A stretch of 64,000 nt of DNA from Mesomycoplasma hyopneumoniae J (GCF_000008205.1 NC_007295.1:310001-374000); one strand, 5' to 3'. Shown: positions 22,735-33,955, counted from the first letter of the stretch. Notes: generated by a model not told the origin, from the sequence alone. Numbers and translations: made by a program.

Positions 22735-23187
22735 CTAATCTAACTCATTTTCAAGCCCCAAAAATCGTTTATTTCAATTTTTGATATATTTTATATTGTA
22801 AAAACTACAAAATTTGCGAACAATTTCATCTCAGATATTAAAATTTACCATCATCAGAAAGCCAAAATTTGGAGATGTTGTTTGCGCACAAACAATCAAA
22901 TAATGCAAAAAGGCATGCTCTTTTCAGTTAACTAATACCGTTAGGCCCTTATCATAAATTTCCTGATTTGCCATCAAAATTGCCCCAGATGTATGAATTT
23001 CGTCGATATGATGTCGCTGCCAGAACCAAATTTTCTTATTTTGATTATTTTTTAGTAAAATTTGGTAATTTTTTGTATAATCGCTAATTCCTAATTCCGA
23101 ATAAGGTTTAATTGGCCTGCCTAATTTTTTTAGAAAATCAAAATAAGCATTGATAAAATAGTCATAATCACTTTGTTTGTAAAACAT
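22735..23187 (-). CDS. Small protein with an HNH-like motif
   Basis: 150 aa, four UGA Trp codons, not assigned to a named protein. Residues about 58-105 read RHHIDEIHTSG ... LTVLVNWKEHAFLHYLIV, the pattern (H-H-I ... h-V-x-L-x-x-x-E-H-x-x-x-H-x-L) of HNH nucleases of phage and homing type, though the central Asn/Pro loop is not clear. It stands alone between two terminators. Function as a nuclease is inference only. Confidence 0.6.
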
Positions 23188-23280
23188 TTTAAAATTTTCC
23201 TTATAAAATTTTTAGCTAAAATTTTACCCAGTCAATAATTTTAACTAAAAACTGAAATTTTTTGTAAAAAATAAGAAAAA

Positions 23281-23310
23281 ATTATGAATTTTTGTTTAAA
23301 AATTCATAAT
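23281..23310 (-). terminator. Terminator after the module A transporter
   Basis: Perfect 13-bp stem (ATTATGAATTTTT) with loop GTTT. Confidence 0.75.
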
Positions 23311-23346
23311 TTTGACAAAAATTCGACTTAATTACTTTTTAAAAAA

Positions 23347-25655
23347 CTAGCGAAAATCATATCGTAATAATTCAGTAATCGGTTTTTTATAAACTTTTAA
23401 TGAAATAAAAAAGTAAATCAGAAAAACAAATAAACTAATTACAAACCAGGAAATGATAAAATTTATGAAAATTTGTAGAAAGCCCGGCGTGCCAAAGTCA
23501 ACATTTGTGATTAAGGTATAAAAATATGGCATTGTTCCAAGAGTCAAAATTAGGCCAGAAGTCAGCATAAGCCCGCAAATAACAAGAATATTTAATAAAT
23601 GGATAATAAAAATTTTTCGCTTTTTAAGACCTAAAGACTTAAGAATTCCGATTGATTTAGTTTTAAGCCGCACTAGGTTTTTGGAAAATAAGACAGAAAA
23701 AGTTATAAGTGCAATAAGTAAAAGCAACTGAATCCCTAAAAGGATCGATTTTATCATAAAAGTTCCACTTAAAAGTTTTATTTTTACTCATTCAAGATCT
23801 CTAAAGAAGATAAAATTTGGATTTTCGGCTTTAAATCTTGCTAAATTTTTGTCAATATCATCAGTTCTAAGGAAAATTTTAGCCCCTGAAGGGTATAAAG
23901 TTTTCCTTAAATCATTACCATTTTTATAAAAAATGACAAGATTTTCTGATTTTAGTTGCTGATTTTTACTAAGTAATTCCGAATTTTGTGTTAGATTAAA
24001 GACTCCGGAAATCTTATAAGGAATTGCCTGCCCAAATTCTGAATCAATCATAATAAAATCACCTATTTTGATATTTTTAGAATTCTTTATTGAGTTAAAT
24101 AATTTAGTCGATAAGAGCAATTCACCTTTGTTTTCCGGGATTTTTCCAGTTTCTAATATCAAATTTTTGACGGGAATATTTTCTAGGACCTCTTCATTTT
24201 TTAGGTTAAGACCTGCATTCAAAACATTTAATAGGCTAATTTGAATATGATCAAAATCAGCAAAAAATGTATCATTTCGACCAAACTTTTGATTAATTTT
24301 TTCAACTAATTTATAATGAATAAATGAAGGAATTTTGCCTGAGACATCTTTTAGATAATTAACCCCGGCAATTATTACTTCAAAAGTTGTTGGATTTTTG
24401 TTAATATTCGAGTTACGAAGTTTATGAATTTTTACTATCTTTCCAATTGGATCTATTATTTTTAGTTTATCAATAACTGTTTTTGAAAGGATAATTTCAT
24501 TCTCATTTTTAATAAAATGACCTTTTAGATTCTTATTATCAAAGAAAAATCGTTTTCTAAAAAAATCGCTCTCATCGATTAATTCAATTGGGGTTCCTGA
24601 GGAAATTAGTGCCGGTTTTAGGACATTATTTTCTGGAATCTCGTAATTTTTATCAATAAAAATTAGATTATTAGTCGGAAAAATTGGTAAAACTTTGACA
24701 GCAATTTCTTTTTGCCTTTCAAAATTTTGAAAATCCTTATCAAAAAAAGCAATATTTTTTTTCTTTGCAAGTTCGACTGAATCTAACTGGTATTGCTGAA
24801 TCTTTTCACTATTAAAATTTGATACTTTCGAATCAAGGACAAAAAAAAGATTAAGACTTAAAAGATTAATTAAAAAAAATATTAAAACAAAAAGCGTTGA
24901 ACTCCCCCTTGTTTTAAAATCAGTTTTTAAAAATAAAAACAATGATTTAAATTTATCAAATAAATTTAAAGGTTTTTTTTTAAAAAATAAATCAATTTCT
25001 ACTTGTTTTTGGTTAACTTTTACTTGATTATGTTTAATTTTTAGAATCTTTACAACCGGTTTTCTTTCAAGTGATATTATTAAGTCCCCGTATTTTTTTG
25101 CTAGTTCTAAATTGTGGCTAATTATTAAAATTGTCTTGTTTTTCCTTAATTGGTAGAGTTTTTCAAAAATAATTTCGGCATTTTCTAAATCTAAATTACC
25201 TGTTGGTTCATCAAGTAAAATGAAATCTGATTTTCGCGCAAAGGCACGTAAAATTGCAATTCTTTGTTTTTCCCCACCTGATAAATCAGAAACCACTGTA
25301 TCCAAATTTTCCTTAGAAATATTCAAAAAATTTGCATTTTTAATCATATTTTTTTTGCTGATTTTTTCATTACTTGCTTGTATTCCAATTCAAACCCTGT
25401 AAATGAATTAATAAGGTTAAAATCCTGAAAAACTACATCAATTAAAGGGTTTTTTTCTTCTTTGCCATCTTTAAAAAATAGAATTTCACCACCATCTTTT
25501 TTAGTAAAACCGGCAATTAAATTAATTAAAGTAGTTTTCCCAATACCAGATTCTCCGGTTATAAAAACAAGTTTATTTTCGGGAATTTCAAGACTAAAAT
25601 TATCAAAAATTTTTCTTGGGCCAAATTTTTTCGTCAAATTTTTAATTTGTACCAT
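23347..25655 (-). pseudogene. Module A MacB/FtsX-type ABC transporter, frameshifted
   Basis: A single-chain ABC transporter: ATPase (Walker A GESGIGKTT, signature LSGGEKQR, Walker B LLDEPTGNLD, H-loop SHNLE), one helix, a large extracytoplasmic domain with IDESDFFRKRF, then three C-terminal helices with SIGILKSLGLKKRK. The reading frame changes between VVFQDFNLINSFTGFE and IGIQASNEKISKKNM. Compared with the intact paralogs (...NILIG...) three residues are missing there, consistent with a 10-nt deletion at 25384-25391. The ATPase is therefore cut at about residue 80 unless frameshifting rescues it. Its 5' end overlaps the 626-aa gene by 14 bp. Confidence 0.8.
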
Positions 25656-27522
25656 TTTTTACTAACCAATCAATTTGATATGCTAGATAAATTGTTTTAA
25701 TATTTAAAAATGGTGTTTTGCCACTCTTTTTACTAATTTCCTGAAAAATTTCATTTTTTATACCCAAGATAAAATTTTCTAACTTCTTATAATCAAGTTT
25801 ATTTTCTGAAATTATTTTAATTGATTTTATAAATTCAAGATAAAGAAACAATAATTCAAAAAATTGCGGATTTTTTATATTTTTGACCTCAAGATTTGCG
25901 TTTAGGTAATCAACAATTTCTTTATCATTGATAAATTCATTTTTTACTATAAATTTTAAAAATAAATTAATAAATTTAAATAAAAAAGGTGAATTTTTTT
26001 CTAATTTTGCATTAATAACATTGTTTGCCACTGCTTCAGAAATTGTAATTTTTGTTTTTGTATCAAGAAAAGCACTCAATAATGCGACTGTTTTGAAAAA
26101 ATAGAAAAAATCAACTGGATTTTTAACAAATTTAGCATAGCTTAAAATATTTTCTAAAAAATCATTGTTAAGTATAAACAAATTAGAATCGTATCTTACC
26201 TTAAAAAATACAAAATTATATAAATCTAAAAAGAAATCATCATAATTTTGTGCCTGCTTTAATGTTTTATTAAAATAGTCTTCAATTGTTGGTTTCAATT
26301 TTGAATTTACATTATTTTTTTTATTTTCAGAATCAAAAATTTGATATAAAAAAATTGTCTGTGAAATATCAGGTTTATTTGGAAATAATTGATAATCAAA
26401 GTTGTAATTAACTAAGTCTTCTGTTTTTTTAGTAATTTCAAAGTCTAAATTATCCTTATTATAAAAATAATAATTAATTATTGGTCAAACATAAAAAGCT
26501 AAATCCCTATTTTTGTCAAAATCAAGAAATCATTTTTTTATAGCATTCATTTTCGCTATTCAATCCTGATTAGGATAATCATAAAAATTTTTACTAACAA
26601 GATAAAAAGAAATTACCCCTGGAATTGCAGGATGGTCCAAGTCTCAAACTGAACCATTTTTTAAACTTTTTGTAAAAACATTATCTCAGCTCTTTATTAA
26701 AAAAATAATTGACTCATGTTTTTCCTTAATTATATCAGCAAAAAAATCTTTTCCTAAAAGAGAAATTAGTGATAAAATCGGAGAATATTTTATAAAAAGC
26801 AAAGTTTGTTTTTTTGAAGTAATTATGGGATCTTCGTTTATTTCAGGGATAATTTCATCACTTTTGAAGTCTAATTCCTGCAATGATTTTTTTATTCAAT
26901 TCTTAATTTCAAAATATTTTTCAAAATCCAAATTATTTAATTTAAAATAAGAGACAAGAAAATTTAAATCACGAAATATAGGGTTATATTCCTTAGGAGG
27001 TTCTAATTTGTATTTAAATAGTTTCTTATCCTTTTGGTAATATTCGGAAATATATCTAATGAGTTTTGAAATATTATTTTTTGGTTTTATATTTATATAA
27101 AGATTTACAATGTCATAAATTCTTTCGAAATCATACGAAATCGCATCTTGAGGAATATTTTTTAATCCATTAATAACTTTTTCTTCTAATCTTTTGTTAT
27201 TGACAGTTTTTGTAATCCCAATAATTTTATTACCATCAAAATAATCATATTTTCCTAATATATTACTTTTTATTACAAAACTTTTATTGCGATTTAATTC
27301 TTCAGTTTGAATAAAATCATCTATTTTCTGAAATTTGCTTGAGTAAAAACCTGAAGGTTTTGAATTATTTTCTAAAATTTTTGATCTAAATGGAAGAATA
27401 TCGATCTCAACAGTTCGATTTACAAAAAAGTATATCAAAGGAATAGAAATTCCCATTGATAGTATACTTAAACTAATAATAAAAAATCAAAACCGCTTTT
27501 TGTAAAAGATCTTGAATTTCAT
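25642..27522 (-). CDS. 626-aa membrane-anchored protein of module A
   Basis: Not recognised. Start ATG at 27522, 9 bp after the exported-protein gene. One N-terminal membrane helix (residues about 10-34, with basic FYKKRF before it) leaves about 590 residues outside. The chain is rich in Phe, Leu, Ile, Lys and Asn, looks all-helical, and ends ...YQIDWLVKNGTN. No lipobox and no catalytic motif is seen. Position between the exported protein and the ABC gene suggests an accessory subunit or receptor of that transporter. Modules B and C lack this gene and have a second ABC transporter instead. Confidence 0.75.
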
Positions 27523-27531
27523 TGGTATATT

Positions 27532-28202
27532 TTATTCCTGAATATCCTCCGATAGTTTTTCGACCCTATAATTATCTGAATTTGATGATATATTAACACT
27601 TAAATTCCCATAATCAGCTCATGCATGTGCTGATTGACCAAAAGTTGTCACCTTATATTTTCAACCTTGAAATTCATAATCAAGTCCAGCATAATTAGAA
27701 TTATGTGTTGTTTTATCATTTATTAAATAGCCATTTGAATCAATTCCTATCTTTGTTCCGGCTGAAGCAGAAAAATTCCCATCATATTTAATTTCGCCAC
27801 CAACCTCAAAGGACGGACTACCAATACCGCTGATTCATGATGTTACTTTTAATCTTAGTCTGTCTGCTGTATCTCTTTGGTACCAATTTCCTAATTTTTT
27901 ATATCTAAATTTAGTACGAGCTATTCCATCTCAGACAATTTTGTCTTGAAAAAATCAGCCGCCATAATAAGATAAATATTGGACTCCAGATAATCCGATT
28001 CCAAAATAATAGTCGGTAGTGTTTCTTTCAGCTAGTTGAATTACCCGGTTTTCATTTGCCAAAAGCGCAATCAAAGGAAAAAGAATAGCATCAGCTTTTT
28101 TCGCTGGGTCGCTATAATTGTTGGTGTGGCAATCGCTAATGAAACAGATAAAAAAACAGTTCCATATAAGAAGAAATTCTTAATTCTGTGTGATAATTTC
28201 AT
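27532..28202 (-). pseudogene. Module A exported protein of the GGxFxQDK family, frameshifted
   Basis: The signal peptide (MKLSHRIKNFFLYGTVFLSVSLAIA) is in one frame and the mature part in another; the shift lies at about 28123-28136. The mature part contains YYGGWFFQDKIVWDG, SWISGIGSPSFEVGGE and GWKYKVTTFGQ, the same core as the exported proteins of modules B and C. The reading continues cleanly to TAA 9 bp before the 626-aa gene. Either the gene is dead or the true start lies elsewhere; no good start in the second frame was found. Confidence 0.7.
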
Positions 28203-28619
28203 AAAATTACTCCATAGGTTTTTGGTTTTTGTTAATTATACCACTTTTTGGGAGAATAAAATTTGATTTTTTAAAAAAATTAAACTTTGTTCTCAGTATT
28301 TTATAATTTAATCACTTTTATAAGACAAAATTATAAAATTATAAAATTTATTAAAAAAGATTTTCTTATTATGGGGCAGTAAAACCAAAAAACTCTTTAA
28401 AATTAAGTATTTTTTTAGTTTTTATTAGACTATCACGTCCTTAAATTTTTGAATAAAATTCAGTTATAAAAAATTATATTATAATTGTAATTATAATTTT
28501 ATCTAATAAATTTGCTCGAATTTTTGCTAAAAATAATATAATTAATAGGTAATTTATGTATTTTTGTCTTTAGAAAATCCTTTAGAACTAAAACAGGAGC
28601 AAAACTATGAAGGAATTAG

Positions 28620-29198
28620 AGAGAGATTAAAGGATTTATTTTCAAAATCCGCTGAAAACAGTTTGAAATTCGGGAATTATTTAACCTAACTAGTTCAAAA
28701 AAATCCATTGATGCAAATAAAGTTAAAATTTTTGATCAACAAGTCCCAAATTCTTATCCCTATATTGTAAGAAAATCCGGTGATAATGGCACTCGCGGTT
28801 ATATAATCGAAGATCAAAAATTTTTAAATCCGGCTAAATCATTAAGTTTTGCTTATGTAACTTATTTTGTTTTTTATCAAAAAACAAAATATTATACAGG
28901 CCAGAATCTTAAAATTCTTACGTGAAAAAAAGGTATAATTTCTGAAAAGGCGCTTTTGTTTATTGCCGTTTGCGTGCAAAAATCAATATCAATATTTACT
29001 TGGGGCGATCAAAATACAACTAAATTTATTAGGAAAATAAAGTTTTTTCTACCTGTTAATAATCAAGGACAAATCGATTTTTACTTAATTGAAAAAATCA
29101 TCTTAGAACTAGAAAAATTGATTATTAATGATTTAGCGGTTTATTCAACCAAAAAAATTGATACTTATAATATAGTTATTAAGCAAAATTTAGCTTAA
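28620..29198 (+). pseudogene. Restriction-modification specificity (S) subunit remnant
   Basis: An open frame without a start codon, preceded by TAG at 28617. It begins RWKQFEIRELFNL, the usual opening of a target-recognition domain of type I or BcgI-like S subunits, and ends with FLPVNNQGQIDFYLIEKIILELEKL, the usual close of the conserved spacer helix. In between are IVRKSGDNGTRGYI and FYQKTKYYTGQNLKIL. One target-recognition domain of about 190 residues is left; the partner domain, methylase and nuclease genes are not here. It could act as a recombination donor for an S gene elsewhere. The 28203-28619 gap upstream holds only AT-rich DNA. Confidence 0.7.
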
Positions 29199-29317
29199 AT
29201 TTTCTAAAAAATAAGTCAAATCAAAAGTAAAATTGGATTTTTCTTAGTTTAAGAACAACATTGTAATGATCTTGAAATGATTTTTTTAGATTGACTAGTT
29301 AATAAGAAAAATTAGAA

Positions 29318-30421
29318 TTAATTACCAATTCGAAAGTGGCAAATTTCACCATCTTTTATTAAATAATCCTTACCTTCAAGTCGCATTTTACCATTTTCTT
29401 TAACCACTTTTTCGCTACCAGCTTGAACAAAATCATCAAAACTAATAATTTCAACACGGATAAATTTTTTTTTAAAATCGGAATGAATAATTCCGCTACA
29501 TTCAATTGCGGGTGTGTTTTTCCGAAAAGTTCAAGATCTTACTTCTTTTTTGCCAACAGTAAAAAAAGTTGCTAGATCTAGAAGATAAAAACTATGTAGA
29601 ATTAAAAGATCAAGTGAAGATTTTTCAAGTAAAAACTCCTTTAAAAACAAGTGTTTTTCTTCTTCATCGAGCTGGGAAATTTCCTGTTCTAAAGCAATAC
29701 AAAGCGGAAGTAAAATTGCTTTTTCTTTGACTAAATAACTTTTTAGTTTTCAAAAATAAGGATTTGCATCTGGATTCTGGATTGATTTTTGATCTAAATT
29801 AGCAACATATAAAACCGGTTTGATCGTTAGAAGTTGTCAAGATTTTATTTGTAAAATTTCGGTAGAATCTAACTCTAAATCCCTTAGTGATTTACCATTT
29901 TTTAAATGAATTTCAACTTTTTTTGCAAGTTCAAATTCAAATTTAACTTGTTTATCATTAGTATTATTTGCCTTTTTTGCAAGTCGGGAAATTATTGTCT
30001 GAATTGTTCCAAGATCTGCAAAAATTAGTTCAAGATTTATAGTCTGGATATCAAAAATTGGGTTAATTTCGTTATTGACATGAATAATTTTTGGATCCTG
30101 AAAACAACGAACAATATGCACTAAACAATCCACATTTCTTACATTTGCAAGAAATTTATTACCCAAACCTTCGCCTGTAGAAGCCCCTTTAATTAGTCCA
30201 GCAATATCAACAAAAGAATAGGTAGCAAAAACGGTTTTTTCGGGTTTTACTATTTTTGTTAGTTGAAGAATTCGCGGGTCATGAATTTCAACAGTGGCAA
30301 TATTTGGTTCAATTGTTGCAAAAGGATAATTTGCAATTTCAACATTCATTTTTGTTAATGCTGAAAAAAGTGAAGATTTTCCGACATTTGGAAGTCCAAT
30401 GAGACCTGCTTTTAAATTCAT
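29318..30421 (-). CDS. ychF: Redox-regulated ATPase YchF (Obg family)
   Basis: 367 aa, the expected length. P-loop GLPNVGKSS at residues 8-16, switch [20 protein letters not shown], then the coiled-coil arm and a C-terminal TGS-like domain ([38 protein letters not shown]). The family hydrolyses ATP rather than GTP and binds ribosomes. It follows rpsR by 9 bp and is probably in the rpsF operon. Confidence 0.96.
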
Positions 30422-30430
30422 TTTTTCAAT

Positions 30431-30694
30431 TTAGACACGGGTTTTATCATAATTTCCGCGGATGCGATCACCGATAAAAGGAAGAAGAGCCACAAAACGG
30501 GCTCTTTTAACTGCAAGCGCTAATTTTCTTTGGTGTTTTGCGCAATTACCAGTAATTCTTGAGGGTTGAATTTTGCCAAAAGTATTAATAAAACGCTGGA
30601 GAACTTCGATGTCTTTATAGTCAATATAAAATAATTTAGCCTCACAAAATTGACATGGTTTTTTTTTGAATTTTTTCGCGTATTTTTTATTCAT
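30431..30694 (-). CDS. rpsR: 30S ribosomal protein S18
   Basis: 87 aa with the S18 core [43 protein letters not shown] (here in pieces: [26 protein letters not shown]). N-terminal C-Q-F-C is the zinc-binding form. Third gene in rpsF-ssb-rpsR. Confidence 0.96.
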   Translation of the reverse strand: MNKKYAKKFKKKPCQFCEAKLFYIDYKDIEVLQRFINTFGKIQPSRITGNCAKHQRKLALAVKRARFVALLPFIGDRIRGNYDKTRV

Positions 30695-30711
30695 TTTAAC
30701 TCCTTTATAAT

Positions 30712-31272
30712 TTAGTCATCACTATCTGGTTCAATATCAGAAAGATCTCAGTCAGCAAAAGGATCTTCATCGTCTTGAGAATTGCTTTTATTCTTATCAG
30801 CTAAAAAACTTGGAAAATCAGAGTTTTGTGATTCATTCGGTAATTCTTGATCGTGTTCGGGGATTTCAAGACCTACCTGATTATCATCATAAATAGGTTC
30901 AAAAGTTGGTTCAGATATTTTTTGGCTCAACTTTTGCCGTCTAATTTCTAGTTGTTCTTTTGTCTCAAGTGGTTGAAATGAATCAACATTTACTTCATAA
31001 TTCGTCAAATAAGCATTTGTATTATTCATTACCCGATTTCCCTGGATACTGCCTTCAAGTGCGATTAGAGTGCCAACTGTGATTAATCGTTCTAATAAAG
31101 TTGCGTTTTGTCTTCAAGCAACAATTGGAATAAAATCAGTTATTGGAGTAGCATCTTGACTATATCTTCGACGGGAAACAGCAAGACTAAACCGCAAAAA
31201 CGGTACATTAGATTTTGTATTTAACAAAATCGGTCTTGAAGAAACCCTACCAATTAAAATAACTTTGTTCAT
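30712..31272 (-). CDS. ssb: Single-stranded DNA-binding protein
   Basis: 186 aa. OB-fold N-terminal domain ([40 protein letters not shown] with UGA Trp) and a long acidic tail ending [18 protein letters not shown]. The tail lacks the canonical DDDIPF tip but is strongly acidic. The start ATG 31272 follows an SD-like stretch just after rpsF. Confidence 0.95.
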
Positions 31273-31289
31273 CGTTGTTAATAATAATT

Positions 31290-32015
31290 TTAGTTTGAAC
31301 TTTGTGGTTTTTTATTATTGTAGTTTTCTTTTTCTTTTTGATTAAATTTTGGATTTTTTATGGGTTGATATTGTCGGCGATTTCGCTGAGTTTGACTAGT
31401 TTGATTTTGGTGATTTTTGTTATTTTGGTGCATATTTTCTTGATTATGTCGGTTATTCTCACGATGATAACCGCTTTGATTTTGTTGATTTTGCCCGAAA
31501 TTCTGTTGATTGCTGCTCACTTGTTGGAAATCATCTTGATTTTGCCTGCTATTTTCTCGATATTGACTAGCTTGATTTTGCTGATTTTGCTGAAAATTCT
31601 GTTGATTTTTTGTTGCTTGTTGGTCTTGTTGATCAAAACGTGATTTAGGATTTCCCCGAAAATTTGGCTTATCAAAACGATCACGTCTAAGTGTGTATTT
31701 TCTGTTCCGCTCACGAATTTTTGGTTTTTTATTTAGACCTTTTTCACTATCAAGATTCACAATTAGATATCGCCAAATTTCTCTTGTGATATTTGCCCGA
31801 CGTACAAATTCCTCGATTAAATTAGTTGGAGCATTTAAATCTACTAAAAAGTATTGCGCAATTTTTGATTTTCTTATCGAGTAAGCAAGATTTGTTGTTT
31901 CAAGTTTACGTAATTTTTCTGTTGAATTATCACCAAAAACAGTTTTAAGCAAATTATCAATAATTGCCATTTCTGCTTTTGGATCTAAAATTGTCATAAT
32001 TTCGTATTTAGGCAT
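31290..32015 (-). CDS. rpsF: 30S ribosomal protein S6 with a Q/N-rich tail
   Basis: 241 aa. Residues 1-100 are a normal S6 (MPKYEIMTILDP, NLAYSIRKSKIAQYFLVDL, WRYLIVNLD). Residues about 125-225 are a low-complexity tail dominated by Gln and Asn, built from imperfect repeats of N-Q-Q-N-F-x-Q-N-Q-Q-N-Q, followed by a basic, Asn-rich end. S6 is usually 95-140 aa. The tail DNA gives a long antisense open frame at 31302-31643, which I take as a shadow. Strong SD before ATG. Confidence 0.95.
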   Translation of the reverse strand: MPKYEIMTILDPKAEMAIIDNLLKTVFGDNSTEKLRKLETTNLAYSIRKSKIAQYFLVDLNAPTNLIEEFVRRANITREIWRYLIVNLDSEKGLNKKPKIRERNRKYTLRRDRFDKPNFRGNPKSRFDQQDQQATKNQQNFQQNQQNQASQYRENSRQNQDDFQQVSSNQQNFGQNQQNQSGYHRENNRHNQENMHQNNKNHQNQTSQTQRNRRQYQPIKNPKFNQKEKENYNNKKPQSSN

Positions 32016-32126
32016 TTTTTCTCCTTTTGGACTTAAGGGTTAGAAAAACTAACCAAGGATAATAATTAAAAAGTTTTAAAATTTCTAGTTTACAATTTTT
32101 TTAAATTTGTATACAAATTATAACAC

Positions 32127-32150
32127 AAAAAAAAAAAAAAAAAAAAAAAA
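32127..32150. repeat. Poly-A tract, 24 A
   Basis: Upstream of rpsF in the gap where the accessory island begins. Confidence 0.9.
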
Positions 32151-32160
32151 GTAAAATTTG

Positions 32161-32400
32161 TGAACGGCCCTGATATTATTAATTCTAACACAAAGAAATC
32201 AAATTCCAAATTTTTTTATTTTTTTTAGTAATTAGAAAATTAAATGACAATTTTCCAGTTTTTCTTTTATAATTATCATTTATCATTTAATAGGCAGGCA
32301 CGCCCCGAATTTTTCTAACGAAAAGGCTGCCCTCTCTTGTTTTTCCTTATAATATCTTAGATATTATAAGGAGGAAATTACTTTTTTGAAGGAAATTTAA
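32161..32400. repeat. Direct repeat copy 1 (about 240 bp)
   Basis: Closely matches 35752-35988 (second copy): shared blocks include TGATATTATTAATTCTA, AATAGGCAGGCACGCCC, CTAACGAAAAGGC and AAGGAGGAAATTACTTTTTT. No gene is seen in it. It carries a palindrome (32345-32371). It leads into a broken copy of the lipoprotein gene. Confidence 0.85.
32345..32371. promoter_or_regulatory. 12-bp palindrome, operator- or terminator-like
   Basis: CCTTATAATATC-TTA-GATATTATAAGG, perfect, overlapping an AAGGAGG ribosome-binding-like sequence. The second repeat has the same palindrome with two changes at 35931-35958. Confidence 0.6.
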
Positions 32401-32446
32401 ATAATTATACATAATTATAACATAGATATATAAGAATTACACAAAT

Positions 32447-32710
32447 ATGAAAAGTTTAAAAAAATCCTTATTTTACTAGCTATTTTAGCATTATAAGCCC
32501 TTTGTTTTTGGCTGTTTCTTGTCCAACGGTTTAATTAGCAAATCTGAATTATCAAAAAAAGAAAGTAATGTTTTTAATTTTATAATAAAGGAAAATGAAA
32601 AAAATTTAACTATATTTACCGCAACTTTAGTAAAAAAAACTAATAATAACTTGACTTTTGTCAGCGCTTATGGTTTGTTAAATTCAATAAAACACAAAAG
32701 ACAGCGGTAA
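32447..32710 (+). pseudogene. Truncated copy of the protease-like lipoprotein gene at 34847
   Basis: Near-identical to the first 260 bp of the intact gene: signal-peptide region, ISKSELSKKESNVFNFII, FTATLVKKTNNNLTFVS. A T-run shortened by one base (TTTT for TTTTT) shifts the frame after KSLKKSLFY, and the copy stops at residue 63 of the second frame, before the catalytic Asp and Ser. Confidence 0.85.
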
Positions 32711-32720
32711 ATATTAAAAT

Positions 32721-33863
32721 TTAAACTAAAATAGTCTTGTTTTGTTTATATTCTATTAGGTTATAAATAGAAACTATAGGCACAAAAATGTCTAAAATAT
32801 ATAAAATTAGTGAAGTTCGTTTGGAATGCATATTAACAGAATCTGCTAAATAACGAGGCCCAATGTATATAAGGTAAGTCATAGTTGAAATATTAAATAA
32901 ATTAAAGAAAATTAGACTAACACCGGTGTTACGAAGAATTTCATTTTTAGTTATAACTAGCCACATTGTCGTTGTAAAAACTATAAGAAAAATTAAATGG
33001 AATATATTTTTTACAACTGTAAATTGATAAAATTGTCGACTAATTTTGTTATTAATTACTTGTTTTTCTACTTCATTTTGACCTGCTAGTGTATTTTCTG
33101 CAATTTTTAATTTTTTAGAAAGTCTCAAAACATTTTTTCAAGCATTGAAGTAAAAAAATGGCATGAAAAAAACGTAACTAGCTGATTTTCAATAAGTTTT
33201 TTCTCTTTTGCTGATTAATCTGTATATTTTAAGAGAATAGGAAGCCAAAAAATAAAATGGAATTAAAAAATAGAAAATCCCAACAAAGATTGTTATAATC
33301 ACAACCTCTTTAAATTTTTCAAACATTGTATTATCTAGGCCAAAGCGAAGAATTAACGAAACAATAGCAAGTACAATCGAGCAAAGTCAAAGAAAAACAA
33401 CCAAATCCTTAATAAAGTTAATAATTTTTCATTTAAGTATTAATTGTCTTGTAGTTCAATCATTGCCAATTGAAATTTTGTCTCTAAGTGACTTAGTAAT
33501 TAATAAAATTGAAGTAATTAAAGGAATAAATTTAAAACCAATCGAATATTGCTTAACATCTAGCCCAGTTTGTCTAAATACTTCATCATTCCTTAAATTT
33601 CAAGCAAAAATGATACGCAAAACCAATGAGGCAAAAAATGATAATCAAAATATGCTACCTATTGCGGCTTTTAATCTTCCAATTGGTGTCGCTAAATCCA
33701 ATTGATTTGTTGGTTTGCCCTCAACATCGTTAACACTATATAAAATAATAAGTGAAATAAAAATTATTGTTTTAAAAATTGACAACAAAAAAACTAATAT
33801 AAATTTTATGGAATTATCATAATTAAATTTTGTATTCATTTTTAAATTAATTAAATTACGCAT
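32721..33863 (-). CDS. Polytopic membrane protein, unknown function
   Basis: 380 aa, not recognised. Hydropathy by eye gives about eight helices: residues 20-45, 72-95, 150-172, 182-205, 225-245, 280-300, 312-330 and 345-365. No transporter motif. Start either 33863 or ATG 33839 (MNTKF). It lies 92 bp downstream of, and in the same direction as, the exported-protein gene at 34744, so the two may be one unit. Confidence 0.7.
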
Positions 33864-33955
33864 ATTTACACCATTTTTTAATATACACTTATGAATATTA
33901 ATTAATTTTCCCTATTTACCCCTCAATATAAATTGTAATAATAGATGTAATTTGC

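Noticed and set aside
25344-25350. A8 run as cause of the module A ABC frameshift
   Set aside because: The correct second frame already extends upstream of the A-run (IGIQASNEKISKKN), so the lesion lies about 40 bp earlier.
31444-31620. CRISPR-like spaced repeats
   Set aside because: The repeats are in-frame coding repeats for Gln/Asn in rpsF with no constant spacing; no CRISPR array or cas gene was seen in the window.
31302-31643. A 113-aa hydrophobic open frame on + opposite rpsF
   Set aside because: Antisense of the CAA/AAT-rich repeats in the S6 tail gives runs of Leu and Ile; no ribosome-binding site.
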